64,000 bases of DNA from JADFOI01 sp965218935. GTDB taxonomy: Bacteria > Acidobacteriota > UBA6911 > RPQK01 > JADFOI01. Below the pieces are notes generated by a model, which was not told where the DNA came from, searched no databases, and worked only from the letters and a program-made list of their open reading frames with translations. The DNA lies in assembly GCA_965218935.1 (NCBI GenBank), contig CBDCMH010000007.1:496001-560000 (forward strand), read 5' to 3'. Both the position numbers and the translations under genes were made by a program. This document shows positions 26,284-35,054 of the stretch, in pieces (the stretch's first letter is position 1; the number at the start of each line of letters is the position of its first letter).

Positions 26284-27321
26284 ATGAAAATCCTGAATAT
26301 CTCCTACGCTCTCCCCAGCCAGGAAGTTTCCAATGAGACACTGATTGAGGAGCTCGTCGAAAAGAATCGAGAAAACCTCTCTTCTCAAGAACTGGAGGAT
26401 ATCCAAACCCAAATGAGGAAACTCTTCAAGATGTCAGGAACCGTGACCCGCTACCACAGGGGGATTGGAGAGCGTGCGCGGGATTTCGGCGTGAAAGCTG
26501 GCAAGGCAGCCCTCAAGAAGGCGGGAGTCAAGCCGGAGAACGTCGATCTGCTCATCTATGCCGGTGTGGCCAGGGGTTGGATTGAACCCGCCACCGCGAA
26601 CCTGTTTCAAAGTGAATTGGGACTGAGTTCCGCCACTTGTTTTGATGTTATGGATGCCTGCGCCAGCTGGATCCGAAGTTTGGCTATCGCCAAGAGCTTT
26701 CTGGCCCAGAAGGCCTATAAGTTGGTCATGATCTTGAACTGCGAGTTTACCTTCCGAGAATATGCGAACTTCGACTTCAAGAGCAGTGCCGATCTGGAGA
26801 ACGCTTTTTCGGTCTTCACCATCGGCGAGGCCGCGACGGCCACCCTCCTGACCTCAAACGGTTCTGAGGACGACTCGTTCTTCTCCTTCAAGACTTGGGG
26901 AGACAAGCACGGCTTGTGCAAGATCACTCTCCCCAATGCGGATGATTTCTCGCCTAACAATTCCTCCGATGGTCTTAAACCCATGTCCTTTTTCACCATA
27001 CCTGGAGAATTGCTTTCTTTTACGGTCAGAAAGCTGGTAAGCCATTTCAAGGAAACTCAGGCCATCGCCAGCAAAGTGCACGACATCTTCATTGGCCATG
27101 CTGTCAGTGTGGCCTCCACCTCTAGAGTGGTCAAACTGCTGGGTCTCGATCCGAGCCGGGTTTTTGAAACCCACGCCCGGTTTGGAAATACCGTAGCGGC
27201 ATCTCTTCCGCTGGCACTGGCCGTGGCCGAGGCGGAAGGCCGGCTTGTACGAGGCATGAGGGTGTCGCTGCTCATGGGAAGTGCCGGCGTGAGCACGGCT
27301 GTAGGTTCCTTTACCTACTAG
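26284..27321 (+). CDS. oleA: OleA, acyl-CoA head-to-head condensing thiolase
   Basis: About 345 residues from the MKILNISYALPS start (12 residues inside the longest frame). Thiolase-fold enzyme joining two long-chain acyl-CoAs to a 2-alkyl-3-ketoacid. Visible active-site positions: Cys126 in DVMDACASWIRSL, His272 in FIGHAVS and Asn302 in FGNTVAASLPLALA; Glu101 in GWIEPATAN may be the base. FabH-like paralogues are similar, but the following oleB, oleC and oleD genes make OleA the better call. Confidence 0.9.
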   Translation: MKILNISYALPSQEVSNETLIEELVEKNRENLSSQELEDIQTQMRKLFKMSGTVTRYHRGIGERARDFGVKAGKAALKKAGVKPENVDLLIYAGVARGWIEPATANLFQSELGLSSATCFDVMDACASWIRSLAIAKSFLAQKAYKLVMILNCEFTFREYANFDFKSSADLENAFSVFTIGEAATATLLTSNGSEDDSFFSFKTWGDKHGLCKITLPNADDFSPNNSSDGLKPMSFFTIPGELLSFTVRKLVSHFKETQAIASKVHDIFIGHAVSVASTSRVVKLLGLDPSRVFETHARFGNTVAASLPLALAVAEAEGRLVRGMRVSLLMGSAGVSTAVGSFTY

Positions 27322-27361
27322 TGGCCCGATTCCTCAGCTATTCTCGAAGCCTGACTCACAG

Positions 27362-28255
27362 ATGAGCTTTTCTGTGGATCAAATCAAACAACTCTACGAT
27401 TTCCAGTCCCACTACCTGAAGCGTCAGGGCTATCGATATCACTACCTGGACGAAGGACAAGGAGAGTCTCTGGTGATGCTCCACGGAAATCCCAGTTGGT
27501 CCTTCATGTATCGGGAACTGGTACGAGCTTTTCGAGACAGATATCGTACCGTGGTGCCCGACCACATCGGTTGCGGGCTTTCCGACAAGCCTCCCCGTGA
27601 GAAATATCACTATACGCTGGAGGAGCGGGTTTCTGACCTGGAAGCACTGCTGGATGAGATTGGTATTAACGCCGACATCACCTTGATCATGCATGATTGG
27701 GGCGGACCCGTCGGAATGACCTATGCCGCCCGTCACCCCTCCAGAATCGCACGGCTGATCATACTGAACACAGCGGCATTTCTTCTGCCTGCGGGAAAGG
27801 CTCTTCATTGGTCGCTTTCCCTGTGCAGAAATTCTCAGCTGGCCCAGTTCTTCATCCTGAGATTCAATGCCTTTGCACGACTTGCCGGTTATCTGGGTTG
27901 CCGGCGCCCCATGCCCAGAAAGATCCGCCGTGCTTACCGGGGCCCTTATGACTCCTGGCAAAACAGGATTGCCACCCTGCGATTTATCCAGGATATCCCC
28001 CTCACTTCTGCGGATGTCTCTTATGGGCTGCTGCAGCAAACCCAGAAAAATCTCTACCGCTTCCAGCAGACGCCGATGCTGATTTGCTGGGGGGAGCGGG
28101 ATTTCATCTTTGACGCCGATTTTCTTAGGGAATGGGTCAAACGTTTTCCAGAAGCTCAGGTCCATCGGTTTCCAGGGGCGGGCCACTATGTTTTGGAAGA
28201 AGTGTCCGCGGCCATCGTACCGCTGATCCGGGATTTTCTAGCAGCGCACTCATGA
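27362..28255 (+). CDS. oleB: OleB, beta-lactone decarboxylase (alpha/beta hydrolase)
   Basis: Protein of 297 residues of the haloalkane-dehalogenase-like branch: HGNPSWSFMYRELV oxyanion region, nucleophile Asp in LIMHDWGGPVGMTYA, acid region CWGERDFIFD and His in FPGAGHYVLEE. In the Ole pathway it removes CO2 from the beta-lactone made by OleC to give the cis-olefin. It begins 40 bases after oleA and overlaps oleC by ATGA. Confidence 0.9.
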   Translation: MSFSVDQIKQLYDFQSHYLKRQGYRYHYLDEGQGESLVMLHGNPSWSFMYRELVRAFRDRYRTVVPDHIGCGLSDKPPREKYHYTLEERVSDLEALLDEIGINADITLIMHDWGGPVGMTYAARHPSRIARLIILNTAAFLLPAGKALHWSLSLCRNSQLAQFFILRFNAFARLAGYLGCRRPMPRKIRRAYRGPYDSWQNRIATLRFIQDIPLTSADVSYGLLQQTQKNLYRFQQTPMLICWGERDFIFDADFLREWVKRFPEAQVHRFPGAGHYVLEEVSAAIVPLIRDFLAAHS

Positions 28256-29877
28256 GCAGTCTCACCAATATCGCAGCCCATCTTTCCATCCTTTCCGCCC
28301 AGCGGCCTTCGCAGCCGGCTCTCTTATCGCGGCACGGCGTGCTCACCTTTCGAGAACTGGAAGAGAAGAGCAACTGCTGCGCTCAGGGGCTCAAACAGAT
28401 TGGAATTCAACGGGGCACCCGCACCGTTTTGATGGTTACTCCGGGTGTCGAGTTTCTGCTGTTGACCTTTGCCCTCATCAAAATGAATGCGGTGCTGGTT
28501 CTGGTTGATCCCGGCATGGGATGGAGGAATCTAAAAAAGTGCTTGGAGAGCTCAAAGCCTGAAGCGTTTGTGGGTACCCCTTTGGCCCAGATGGCCCGCA
28601 TCTTCTTTGGGTGGGGCCGCAGCACCGTGAAACGTTGCCTGACCGTGGGCGCATTTCAGCCCTGCAGTGGCTATACCTTTGCCCAGGTCATGCATCGGGG
28701 CGGCAGCGACGGGGAATTCGCTGCTGAGCCTGCGCAAACGCACGATACGGCTGCCATTGTGTTTACCTCAGGCAGCACGGGTAGACCCAAAGGAGTCGTC
28801 TATACCCATGGGATGTTCTCCTCCCAGGCGGCGCTTCTGCGCGATTCCTTCCAGATCGAAGCCGGTGAAGTGGACCTGGCCACCTTTCCGCTCTTTGCCC
28901 TTTTCGATCCAGCACTGCAGATGACTACGGTCTTTCCCGAGATGGACTTTACCCGACCGGGTCAAGTCGATCCCCTGCAGATCATTGCTCCCATTCAAAA
29001 ATATAGAGTCACCCATATGTTTGGTTCCCCGGCTCTGCTGGATCGTGTCTCCCGCTACGGAAAACTTGAGGGAATTAAGCTCCCCACACTTCGCCGCGTT
29101 CTCTCAGCCGGGGCACCGGTGCCGGCCAAGGTTCTCCAGCGGTTCGCCGCTATGCTGAACCCGGATGCAGAGATCCATACTCCCTATGGGGCCACGGAAG
29201 CTTTGCCGGTGTGCTCGATCACGAGTCGTGAGTTATCCAGCCAAACAGACACCCGACCTGGTCAAGGCGTTTGTATCGGGCCTCCCCTTTCAGGGGTCCA
29301 TCTGGGCGTCATTGGAATCGATGACGGACCGATTCCATTATGGTCTGAGGACCTTCGGGTGCCTGCTGGTGAAATTGGAGAATTGGTGGTGTGGGGTCCG
29401 AATGTCTCCACGGAGTATTTCGGCTTGCCGGAGGCCGACGACCTTGCCAAGATTCAAGGCCCCGAGGGAATTCGCCATCGAATGGGGGATCTGGGCCATA
29501 TGGACGAAGAGGGTCGGGTCTGGTTCTGCGGCCGCAAGTCCCAGCGGGTGATGACTTCGCAAGGTCCCTTGTTTACGGTCCCTTGCGAGAGCATTTTCAA
29601 TGAGCACCCCAAGGTTTATCGAAGCGCGCTGGTAGGGATAGGGGATCCACCCCAGCAAAGACCCGTGCTTTGTGTGGAATTGGAGGGAGACGAGAAGAAA
29701 AGGGGCGAGGGGTCGCCGCAGCTCAGGCAGGAGATTTTGGACCTGGGGGCCCACGATGCTCGAACCAAACAGATCCAGACACTCCTTTTTCATCCCTCCT
29801 TCCCGGTTGATGTGAGGCACAACGCCAAGATTTTTAGAGAGCAACTGGCCCGTTGGGCAAGTCAGAAAATCTCATGA
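28252..29877 (+). CDS. oleC: OleC, beta-lactone synthetase (AMP-ligase family)
   Basis: 541 residues from the ATG overlapping the oleB stop. Adenylating-enzyme motifs: FTSGSTGRPKGVVYTHGM (P-loop-like A3), TPYGATEALP (A5), and RMGDLGHMDEEGRVWFCGRKS (A7-A8). It turns the 2-alkyl-3-hydroxyacid from OleD into a beta-lactone with ATP. The C-terminal subdomain is present (KIFREQLARWA). It overlaps oleD by ATGA, so translation is coupled. Confidence 0.9.
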   Translation: MSSLTNIAAHLSILSAQRPSQPALLSRHGVLTFRELEEKSNCCAQGLKQIGIQRGTRTVLMVTPGVEFLLLTFALIKMNAVLVLVDPGMGWRNLKKCLESSKPEAFVGTPLAQMARIFFGWGRSTVKRCLTVGAFQPCSGYTFAQVMHRGGSDGEFAAEPAQTHDTAAIVFTSGSTGRPKGVVYTHGMFSSQAALLRDSFQIEAGEVDLATFPLFALFDPALQMTTVFPEMDFTRPGQVDPLQIIAPIQKYRVTHMFGSPALLDRVSRYGKLEGIKLPTLRRVLSAGAPVPAKVLQRFAAMLNPDAEIHTPYGATEALPVCSITSRELSSQTDTRPGQGVCIGPPLSGVHLGVIGIDDGPIPLWSEDLRVPAGEIGELVVWGPNVSTEYFGLPEADDLAKIQGPEGIRHRMGDLGHMDEEGRVWFCGRKSQRVMTSQGPLFTVPCESIFNEHPKVYRSALVGIGDPPQQRPVLCVELEGDEKKRGEGSPQLRQEILDLGAHDARTKQIQTLLFHPSFPVDVRHNAKIFREQLARWASQKIS

Positions 29878-30869
29878 GAGCACTGGTGACGGGTGGAGGT
29901 GGCTTTCTGGGGGGGGCCATTGTGCATCAATTGCTCGAGGAGGGCTATACGGTGCGGAGTTTCTCCCGGGGAAGCTATCCCCTTCTTCAAACTCTGGGGG
30001 TGCAGACCGTTCAGGGAGATCTGGCCGAGGCAGAGGCTGTCCAGGCAGCCTGCCAGGATTGTCAGGTGGTGTTTCATGTCGCAGCCAAAGCGGGGATCTG
30101 GGGAAATGAGGATACCTACTATCGGGCCAATGTCACCGGTACGAACAACATCATAGCCGCCTGCCGGGCTCTGGGGATTTCACGGCTGGTCTATACCAGT
30201 ACACCGAGTGTGGTCTTTGACGGACAGAACTTGGAAGGGGTGGATGAGCGGGTACCCTATGCCCAGCACTACAAGGCGGCTTACCCGGCCACCAAGGCTA
30301 CTGCTGAACGGATGATTCTGGCTGCCAACGATGAACGATTGGCTACCCTCGCGCTGCGCCCGCATCTCATCTGGGGACCTGGGGATACTCATCTTATCCC
30401 CGGCATCCTGGCCCGGGGACGGGCCGGCAGGCTGCGCAGAATCGGGAAGGCCTCCAATCTGGTCGACTTTACCTATGTTGAGAACGCTGCCCAGGCCCAC
30501 CTACTGGCGGCTGCTCGTCTGTCACCCGGTTCCCCGATTGCAGGAAGGGCGTTTTTCATTTCACAGGATGAGCCGGTTCCGTTGTGGGACTTTATCAATC
30601 GCATCCTGGAGGCAGCCGAACTTCCCGCCGTGACCCGGACGATTTCTCCCCGTTTGGCCTATGCGACCGGCTGGCTGTGCGAGGTCCTCTATGGGAGACT
30701 GGGGCTCAAGGGAGAGCCTCCCATGACGCGCTTTTTGGCCGAAGAACTGGCCACCAGCCATTGGTTTGATATTAGCGCTGCCCGGCAGGAATTGGGCTAC
30801 CAACCGAAGATCAGCGTCGAAGAGGGACTCAAACGGCTTACAGCCTGGTTGAATGCCGAGGGTAGTTAG
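29874..30869 (+). CDS. oleD: OleD, 2-alkyl-3-ketoacid reductase (SDR family)
   Basis: 331 residues, extended short-chain dehydrogenase. The Rossmann motif is at the very start (VTGGGGFLGGAIVHQLLEEG), with the catalytic YPATK (YxxxK) near 139-143 and HLIWGPGDTHLIPGI after it. It reduces the OleA product with NADPH before lactonisation. The ATG overlaps the oleC stop, and a longer in-frame start is less likely because it would overlap oleC further. Last gene of the operon. Confidence 0.9.
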   Translation: MRALVTGGGGFLGGAIVHQLLEEGYTVRSFSRGSYPLLQTLGVQTVQGDLAEAEAVQAACQDCQVVFHVAAKAGIWGNEDTYYRANVTGTNNIIAACRALGISRLVYTSTPSVVFDGQNLEGVDERVPYAQHYKAAYPATKATAERMILAANDERLATLALRPHLIWGPGDTHLIPGILARGRAGRLRRIGKASNLVDFTYVENAAQAHLLAAARLSPGSPIAGRAFFISQDEPVPLWDFINRILEAAELPAVTRTISPRLAYATGWLCEVLYGRLGLKGEPPMTRFLAEELATSHWFDISAARQELGYQPKISVEEGLKRLTAWLNAEGS

Positions 30870-30912
30870 CCTGCAGCAGGCTAACGGGACTGGTGTTTTT
30901 GCAGGTTTATCC

Positions 30913-32320
30913 CTAAGGTGCTGGAGTCTCCTCCTCGCACGCCGGGCCGCGTCGCAGCAATGGTCTTTCCCTGGTCTTCCACTTGCTCCCTTCTTGGGCC
31001 TTGCTGAGCTGCTCCTGGATTTGACGGAAGGCTGTGGAGTCGACAACGAGGTCTTTCTTGGGAGGTAAATACTCGATTTCACTAAAGGTACTTACGATGC
31101 GCTCAAAGAAGGGGGGATGTGTTCTAAAGAAGCTGGCTGATTGAACATAGCCTTTTTCGGCTGGCCATCTTATCGAAGAAACTGACGAATCCTTTCGGAT
31201 CGTAGCCGGCGTTCCAGGCGTACTGGGTCCCCAGCTGATCCGCTTCTTCCTCATAATCGCGGCTCACTCCCAGCAGGGTTAGATCCAGGACCATACCCAG
31301 ACCGAAAAAACCGTACTGCAAAGCGTAATAGGTTCCCACCCCTACAGCACCCCCGGTAAAAACCATGGCCGCTACCTGTGCAGCCTGGAAGAAGATGTTG
31401 GTAATGGTGGTTTTTTTCATGAGCCGGGCTCCATGGCGCGCCGTCACATGGGCGATCTCGTGGGCAAGGACTCCGGCCAGCTCGGATTCTGTCTCCGCCT
31501 GGGCGATCAGGCCCGTGTTCACGAACAGGAACCCGCCGGGCATGGCAAAGGCATTGATTTCGTCATTGTCCAGTACCGTCACTCGCAGGGGAACCTGCAA
31601 ATCAGAATGGTCGGCAATTTTCTTAGCCAATTGCTGGACGTAAGCGGTCAATTCCTCATTCTCCACTGCAGGGGGCATCATCCCGGACGCTCTCATCTCG
31701 CGAACCGCTTCTTCGCCTGTTTCGATGTCCTTTTCCTGTCCCTCCTTCAGCACTCGGAGGCCGATGTCCTCCACATCTCCAAAACGGCGCTTCCGGGCAT
31801 CTCCCTGTTCCAGAGCCAAAACGATCTCCGCCTTTCGGGCAGGCCACTTCTCAATGAGGTCCACTTTGGCTTGATAGTTGTCATAGATAACGGGGAGGCC
31901 GTGTTCACGCTCCGCCTTTTTGGTATTCTGGGCATTTTCAAGGGGAATGATCTGGCAATGGAGCTCACTCCTTTCCAACGTCATCTCCGAGGTGTCTCGA
32001 GACCTGCTCTTGTTGAGCTCATCGAGTTGCTTTCTCAATGCCTTGACCTGCTGCTCCAACTCCTTTTCTTCCCGCTCCAGCCTCTTCTTCTCCGCTTTTT
32101 CTTCCTTCTTGAGGTCCTCCCGGAACCCATCCAGATCCTTTTTGGAGAAGTTCAACTCCTCCGCCTGATCGAGAAGAACCAGATAGGGCTCCTGGACCAG
32201 ATCCTTCAAGGGAGGAGCATCCGCCGTGGTGGGCCAGGAAGCCCACAGATTGGTCCAAACCAGCAGGCCGGAAAGCCCTAGCGCAAAGACTTTTCTCGGA
32301 TTAGAGTTTGTCTCTCGCAT
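30913..32320 (-). pseudogene. M48-family metallopeptidase with a late frameshift
   Basis: The N-terminal frame has an export signal, a long charged coiled coil (about 55-120) and the zinc site AHEIAHVTARHG with the downstream Glu region RDYEEEADQLGTQYAW. After DKMAS it runs into a short tail and stop. One base away another frame continues EKGYVQSASFFRTHPPF and ERIVSTFSEIEYLPPK to about 30913, the expected M48 C-terminus. An extra C near 31164 explains the break. The active site is upstream of it, so a truncated enzyme might still work, or this is a sequencing error. Confidence 0.75.
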
Positions 32321-32349
32321 TGTCCAATTTCGTCCTTGTTTTCAAGGAA

Positions 32350-32844
32350 CTAGAATTCACCTTTTGGAGAACCGTCCCGACCCCCACGGAAACCTCGCCG
32401 AGAGCCTCGGCGTGAGTGCCGGTTGGACTTGAACTCCTCCAGTGCTGTCCATTGCTCGGCCGTCAGGAAAGATTGAAATTGTTCGCGAAAACTCTGCTGA
32501 GTCGAGCGGATCTCCTCGCCCACATTGCGGGCGAAGATCACCTTGTTGCCAACATCTGTCGGGTCAGGAGTCTCCGATTCCAACAGGGTCCTGAGCTCTT
32601 GACGGTATTGTTTTTGTTCCGCCCGAAGGGAGCCAAGGATTGATTTCGCATCTTCGCTTAGCTGGCCGATCTGCTCCAGCTGCCCAGGATCGGTGATTCC
32701 TAGGTGTTCCAGGACCCTCTGTGGCGGGACCAGGAAACCGCCTGCGCGACCGCCAAAGCCTTGGGCTGCTGCCAGACCAGAACTCAAAAACGCTGCTGCC
32801 AGCAGCAGAATAACGTTCATGGGCCTTGCTGTTGTTCTTTCCAT
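32350..32844 (-). CDS. CpxP/Spy-like periplasmic protein
   Basis: 164 residues: signal peptide (VILLLAAAFLSSGLAAA), then two helical segments and an LTXXQ-type motif (FLTAEQWTALEEFKSN), ending in an Arg/Gly-rich tail (HSRRGSRRGFRGG). CpxP and Spy chaperone misfolded envelope proteins and damp the Cpx kinase. It is divergent from a CpxR/CpxA-like pair, with a CpxR-type box between, which supports this role. Sequence similarity alone would be weak. Confidence 0.7.
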   Translation of the reverse strand: MERTTARPMNVILLLAAAFLSSGLAAAQGFGGRAGGFLVPPQRVLEHLGITDPGQLEQIGQLSEDAKSILGSLRAEQKQYRQELRTLLESETPDPTDVGNKVIFARNVGEEIRSTQQSFREQFQSFLTAEQWTALEEFKSNRHSRRGSRRGFRGGRDGSPKGEF

Positions 32845-32962
32845 GTTTAGTCCTCCATTTCTAGTTTACTTTTTTTACTCGCATTTTGCGTTGCTCATCA
32901 TTGAACATTAGCATAAGACGAAGGACCGGCAGAGATGTGTGTCAAGAGTTGGTAATCCTTCC

Positions 32963-32977
32963 GTAAAGGTTTGTAAA
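32963..32977 (+). promoter_or_regulatory. CpxR-type box
   Basis: GTAAA-GGTTT-GTAAA fits exactly the GTAAA-N5-GTAAA consensus described for CpxR of enterobacteria. It lies between the divergent CpxP-like gene and the CpxR-like gene, 42 bases before the regulator's start, so self-activation of both arms is likely. Function is inferred. Confidence 0.6.
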
Positions 32978-33019
32978 GTTAGGGTCACCCGAATTAAGGT
33001 GGCGTAAAATAAAAGGGAG

Positions 33020-33766
33020 ATGACAGCAGAGTTTATGAACGCACCGGCACACGGGGAACGCGTCCTGATCATCGACGACGATGTCGAATTGTGCGAGTTG
33101 GTTACCGAATACCTGGAAACGGAGGGCTTCGGTGTGGAAGTCATCCACGATGGCATAGATGCTGTAGAGAGGGCGGTCTCTGGATCCTACAGGCTGATCA
33201 TCCTGGATGTCATGTTGCCGGGAGCAAACGGGTTTGAAGTCTTGCGCAGAATTCGCTCCCAATCCCAGATTCCCGTCCTCATGTTGACGGCTCGTGGCGA
33301 GGAGGTGGATCGAATCGTAGGTCTGGAAGTGGGAGCCGATGATTACCTGCCCAAGCCCTTTAATCCACGCGAACTGGTGGCGCGAATCGGTGCCATATTA
33401 CGACGTACCCATCCGGAGGGCTCACAGGCGATGCCTCCCCAGCTGGAAAGCCTTTCTCTGGGGGATATCGACCTGGCCACGGGCACCCGGATGGTGCGGC
33501 GGGCAGGACAGGTTTTAGAATTGACCACGGTGGAGTTTGAGCTTCTGAAGATGTTCTTGCGGGCAGCCGGGTCGGTCATGAGGAGAGAGGAACTGGTGGA
33601 GCGGGTTCTGGGACGCACCTTCTCACCCTTTGACCGTAGCATCGACGTGCACGTGAGTAACCTGCGCAAGAAGTTGGGTCCTCATAACGACGGAAGCGAA
33701 CGCATCAGGTCAATCAGAAGCGTCGGCTACCTCTATATCTCTTTGGACCCGTCAGACAAGGGATAG
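33020..33766 (+). CDS. OmpR-family response regulator, CpxR-like
   Basis: 248 residues. Receiver domain with acidic pocket (LIIDDDVELCELV), phospho-acceptor Asp in LIILDVMLPGANGF and the conserved Lys in LPKPFNPREL; then a winged-helix DNA-binding domain (LTTVEFELLKMFLRAAGSVM, DVHVSNLRKKLG). Overlaps in function with the kinase that begins seven bases after its stop. The DNA target is probably the GTAAA box upstream. Confidence 0.92.
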   Translation: MTAEFMNAPAHGERVLIIDDDVELCELVTEYLETEGFGVEVIHDGIDAVERAVSGSYRLIILDVMLPGANGFEVLRRIRSQSQIPVLMLTARGEEVDRIVGLEVGADDYLPKPFNPRELVARIGAILRRTHPEGSQAMPPQLESLSLGDIDLATGTRMVRRAGQVLELTTVEFELLKMFLRAAGSVMRREELVERVLGRTFSPFDRSIDVHVSNLRKKLGPHNDGSERIRSIRSVGYLYISLDPSDKG

Positions 33767-33773
33767 ATTCCAA

Positions 33774-34838
33774 ATGCAAAACAGCCTTTTTCTCAAGATC
33801 TTCCTGTGGTTTTGGTTGGCCATGACTGTGGTGGGAGGGGCACTGGTGATCTCGGGAGAGACGACTCGTTACCGGCGCCCCATTCCTGGTCCCCGCATCG
33901 GTCGAGCTGCCCAGCCTGCGGCACTGGCACTGAGGCTGCTGCTGGTCGTGATGACGGGCGGACTGGTTTGTTATGGGCTTGCCCGTTACCTGACCTCTCC
34001 TGTGGCCAAGTTGCAGAAGGCAGCCCAGCAGTTGGCGGAGGGCGACCTCACCACACGAGTGGGATCCGTTTTGGAAAAGAGGGGAGACGAATTTGCCGAT
34101 CTGGGACACGACTTTGACCTCATGGCCGAGCGAATCGAATGGTTGATCAACTCCCAGCGTCGCTTGTTGAGCGACATCTCTCATGAACTCCGTTCACCAC
34201 TGGCCCGGCTGAATGTAGCCCTGGAATTGGCCCGCAAAAAAACGGGATCACAGGCCTCCGCCTCTCTGGATCGGATCGAACGCGAGGCGGAGCGGATGAA
34301 CGACTTGATCTCCCAGCTGTTGGGGCTTTCCCGATTGGACAGTGGCGTTGAATCCCGAGAGGAGGAGAGCATTCCTCTGGCAAACCTGGTCGAGGAAGTG
34401 TCCGCCGATGCTGATTTTGAAGCCACCACTCAGAATCGCCGGGTGTCGGTCACCGAAAGTGAAGATTGCATCGTCACGGGTTCACCGGAACTTCTGCGCA
34501 GTGCCATCGAGAACATCGTCCGCAACGGTCTGCATTACACGGCCAGGGACACCCAGGTAGAGGTTAGCCTGTCCTGTTCACAGTCCAATGACCGGGACTA
34601 TGCCGTGATCGTGGTCCGAGACCATGGTCCCGGTGTTCGTGAGGATGCTCTGGAGGAGCTCTTTCGTCCTTTTTACAGAGTCGAAGAAGCACGTGATCGC
34701 CTATCGGGAGGCAGCGGCCTGGGGCTGGCCATTGCGGAGAGAATCATTCGTCTCCACAGGGGCACGGTGGAGGCAACCAACGCGTCAGGGCGAGGATTGC
34801 AGGTGGAGATCAGATTGCCCCTGAAGAGAGATGAGTGA
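33774..34838 (+). CDS. sensor histidine kinase, CpxA-like, with short periplasmic loop
   Basis: 354 residues. TM1 (about 8-27), a periplasmic loop of only about 20 residues, TM2 (about 45-66), HAMP (RYLTSPVAKLQKAAQQLAEG), dimerisation/phospho-acceptor HisKA (LSDISHELRSPLARLNVAL) and HATPase (ENIVRNGLHYT, VVRDHGPGV, GGSGLGLAIAERII). CpxA kinases usually have over 100 residues between the membrane helices, so sensing here must differ, for instance within the membrane. Confidence 0.9.
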   Translation: MQNSLFLKIFLWFWLAMTVVGGALVISGETTRYRRPIPGPRIGRAAQPAALALRLLLVVMTGGLVCYGLARYLTSPVAKLQKAAQQLAEGDLTTRVGSVLEKRGDEFADLGHDFDLMAERIEWLINSQRRLLSDISHELRSPLARLNVALELARKKTGSQASASLDRIEREAERMNDLISQLLGLSRLDSGVESREEESIPLANLVEEVSADADFEATTQNRRVSVTESEDCIVTGSPELLRSAIENIVRNGLHYTARDTQVEVSLSCSQSNDRDYAVIVVRDHGPGVREDALEELFRPFYRVEEARDRLSGGSGLGLAIAERIIRLHRGTVEATNASGRGLQVEIRLPLKRDE

Positions 34839-34859
34839 TATCACTCATCTCTCTTCAGG
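34820..34859. repeat. 40-bp perfect palindrome across the kinase stop codon
   Basis: CCTGAAGAGAGATGAGTGAT is followed directly by its exact reverse complement, with no loop. The TGA stop of the kinase gene is in the middle. A-rich DNA (AAAAAACAAAATCC) follows, not a T-tract, so it is not a standard terminator. It may be a replication or recombination scar, a protein site or an mRNA-stabilising hairpin. Confidence 0.8.
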
Positions 34860-35054
34860 AAAAAACAAAATCCAAAACTCTAAATTCCAGACAAATTCAA
34901 AGACTCGAATGTCAACTTCGGAAATCACACAACGGCTCCATAGATAGTGCCTCGCTCCGGCTCTCTTTGTAAAATTCCAGATTAGCTTAAAAGGGCAGCC
35001 CGGCATACAATGAGATCCACAGCTGGATCGGAGACACGGAGTCGCGATGCGTTG

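Noticed and set aside
34820..34859. Rho-independent terminator for the Cpx-like operon
   Set aside because: Perfect palindrome without loop and no T-tract on the reading strand; kept only as an unexplained repeat.
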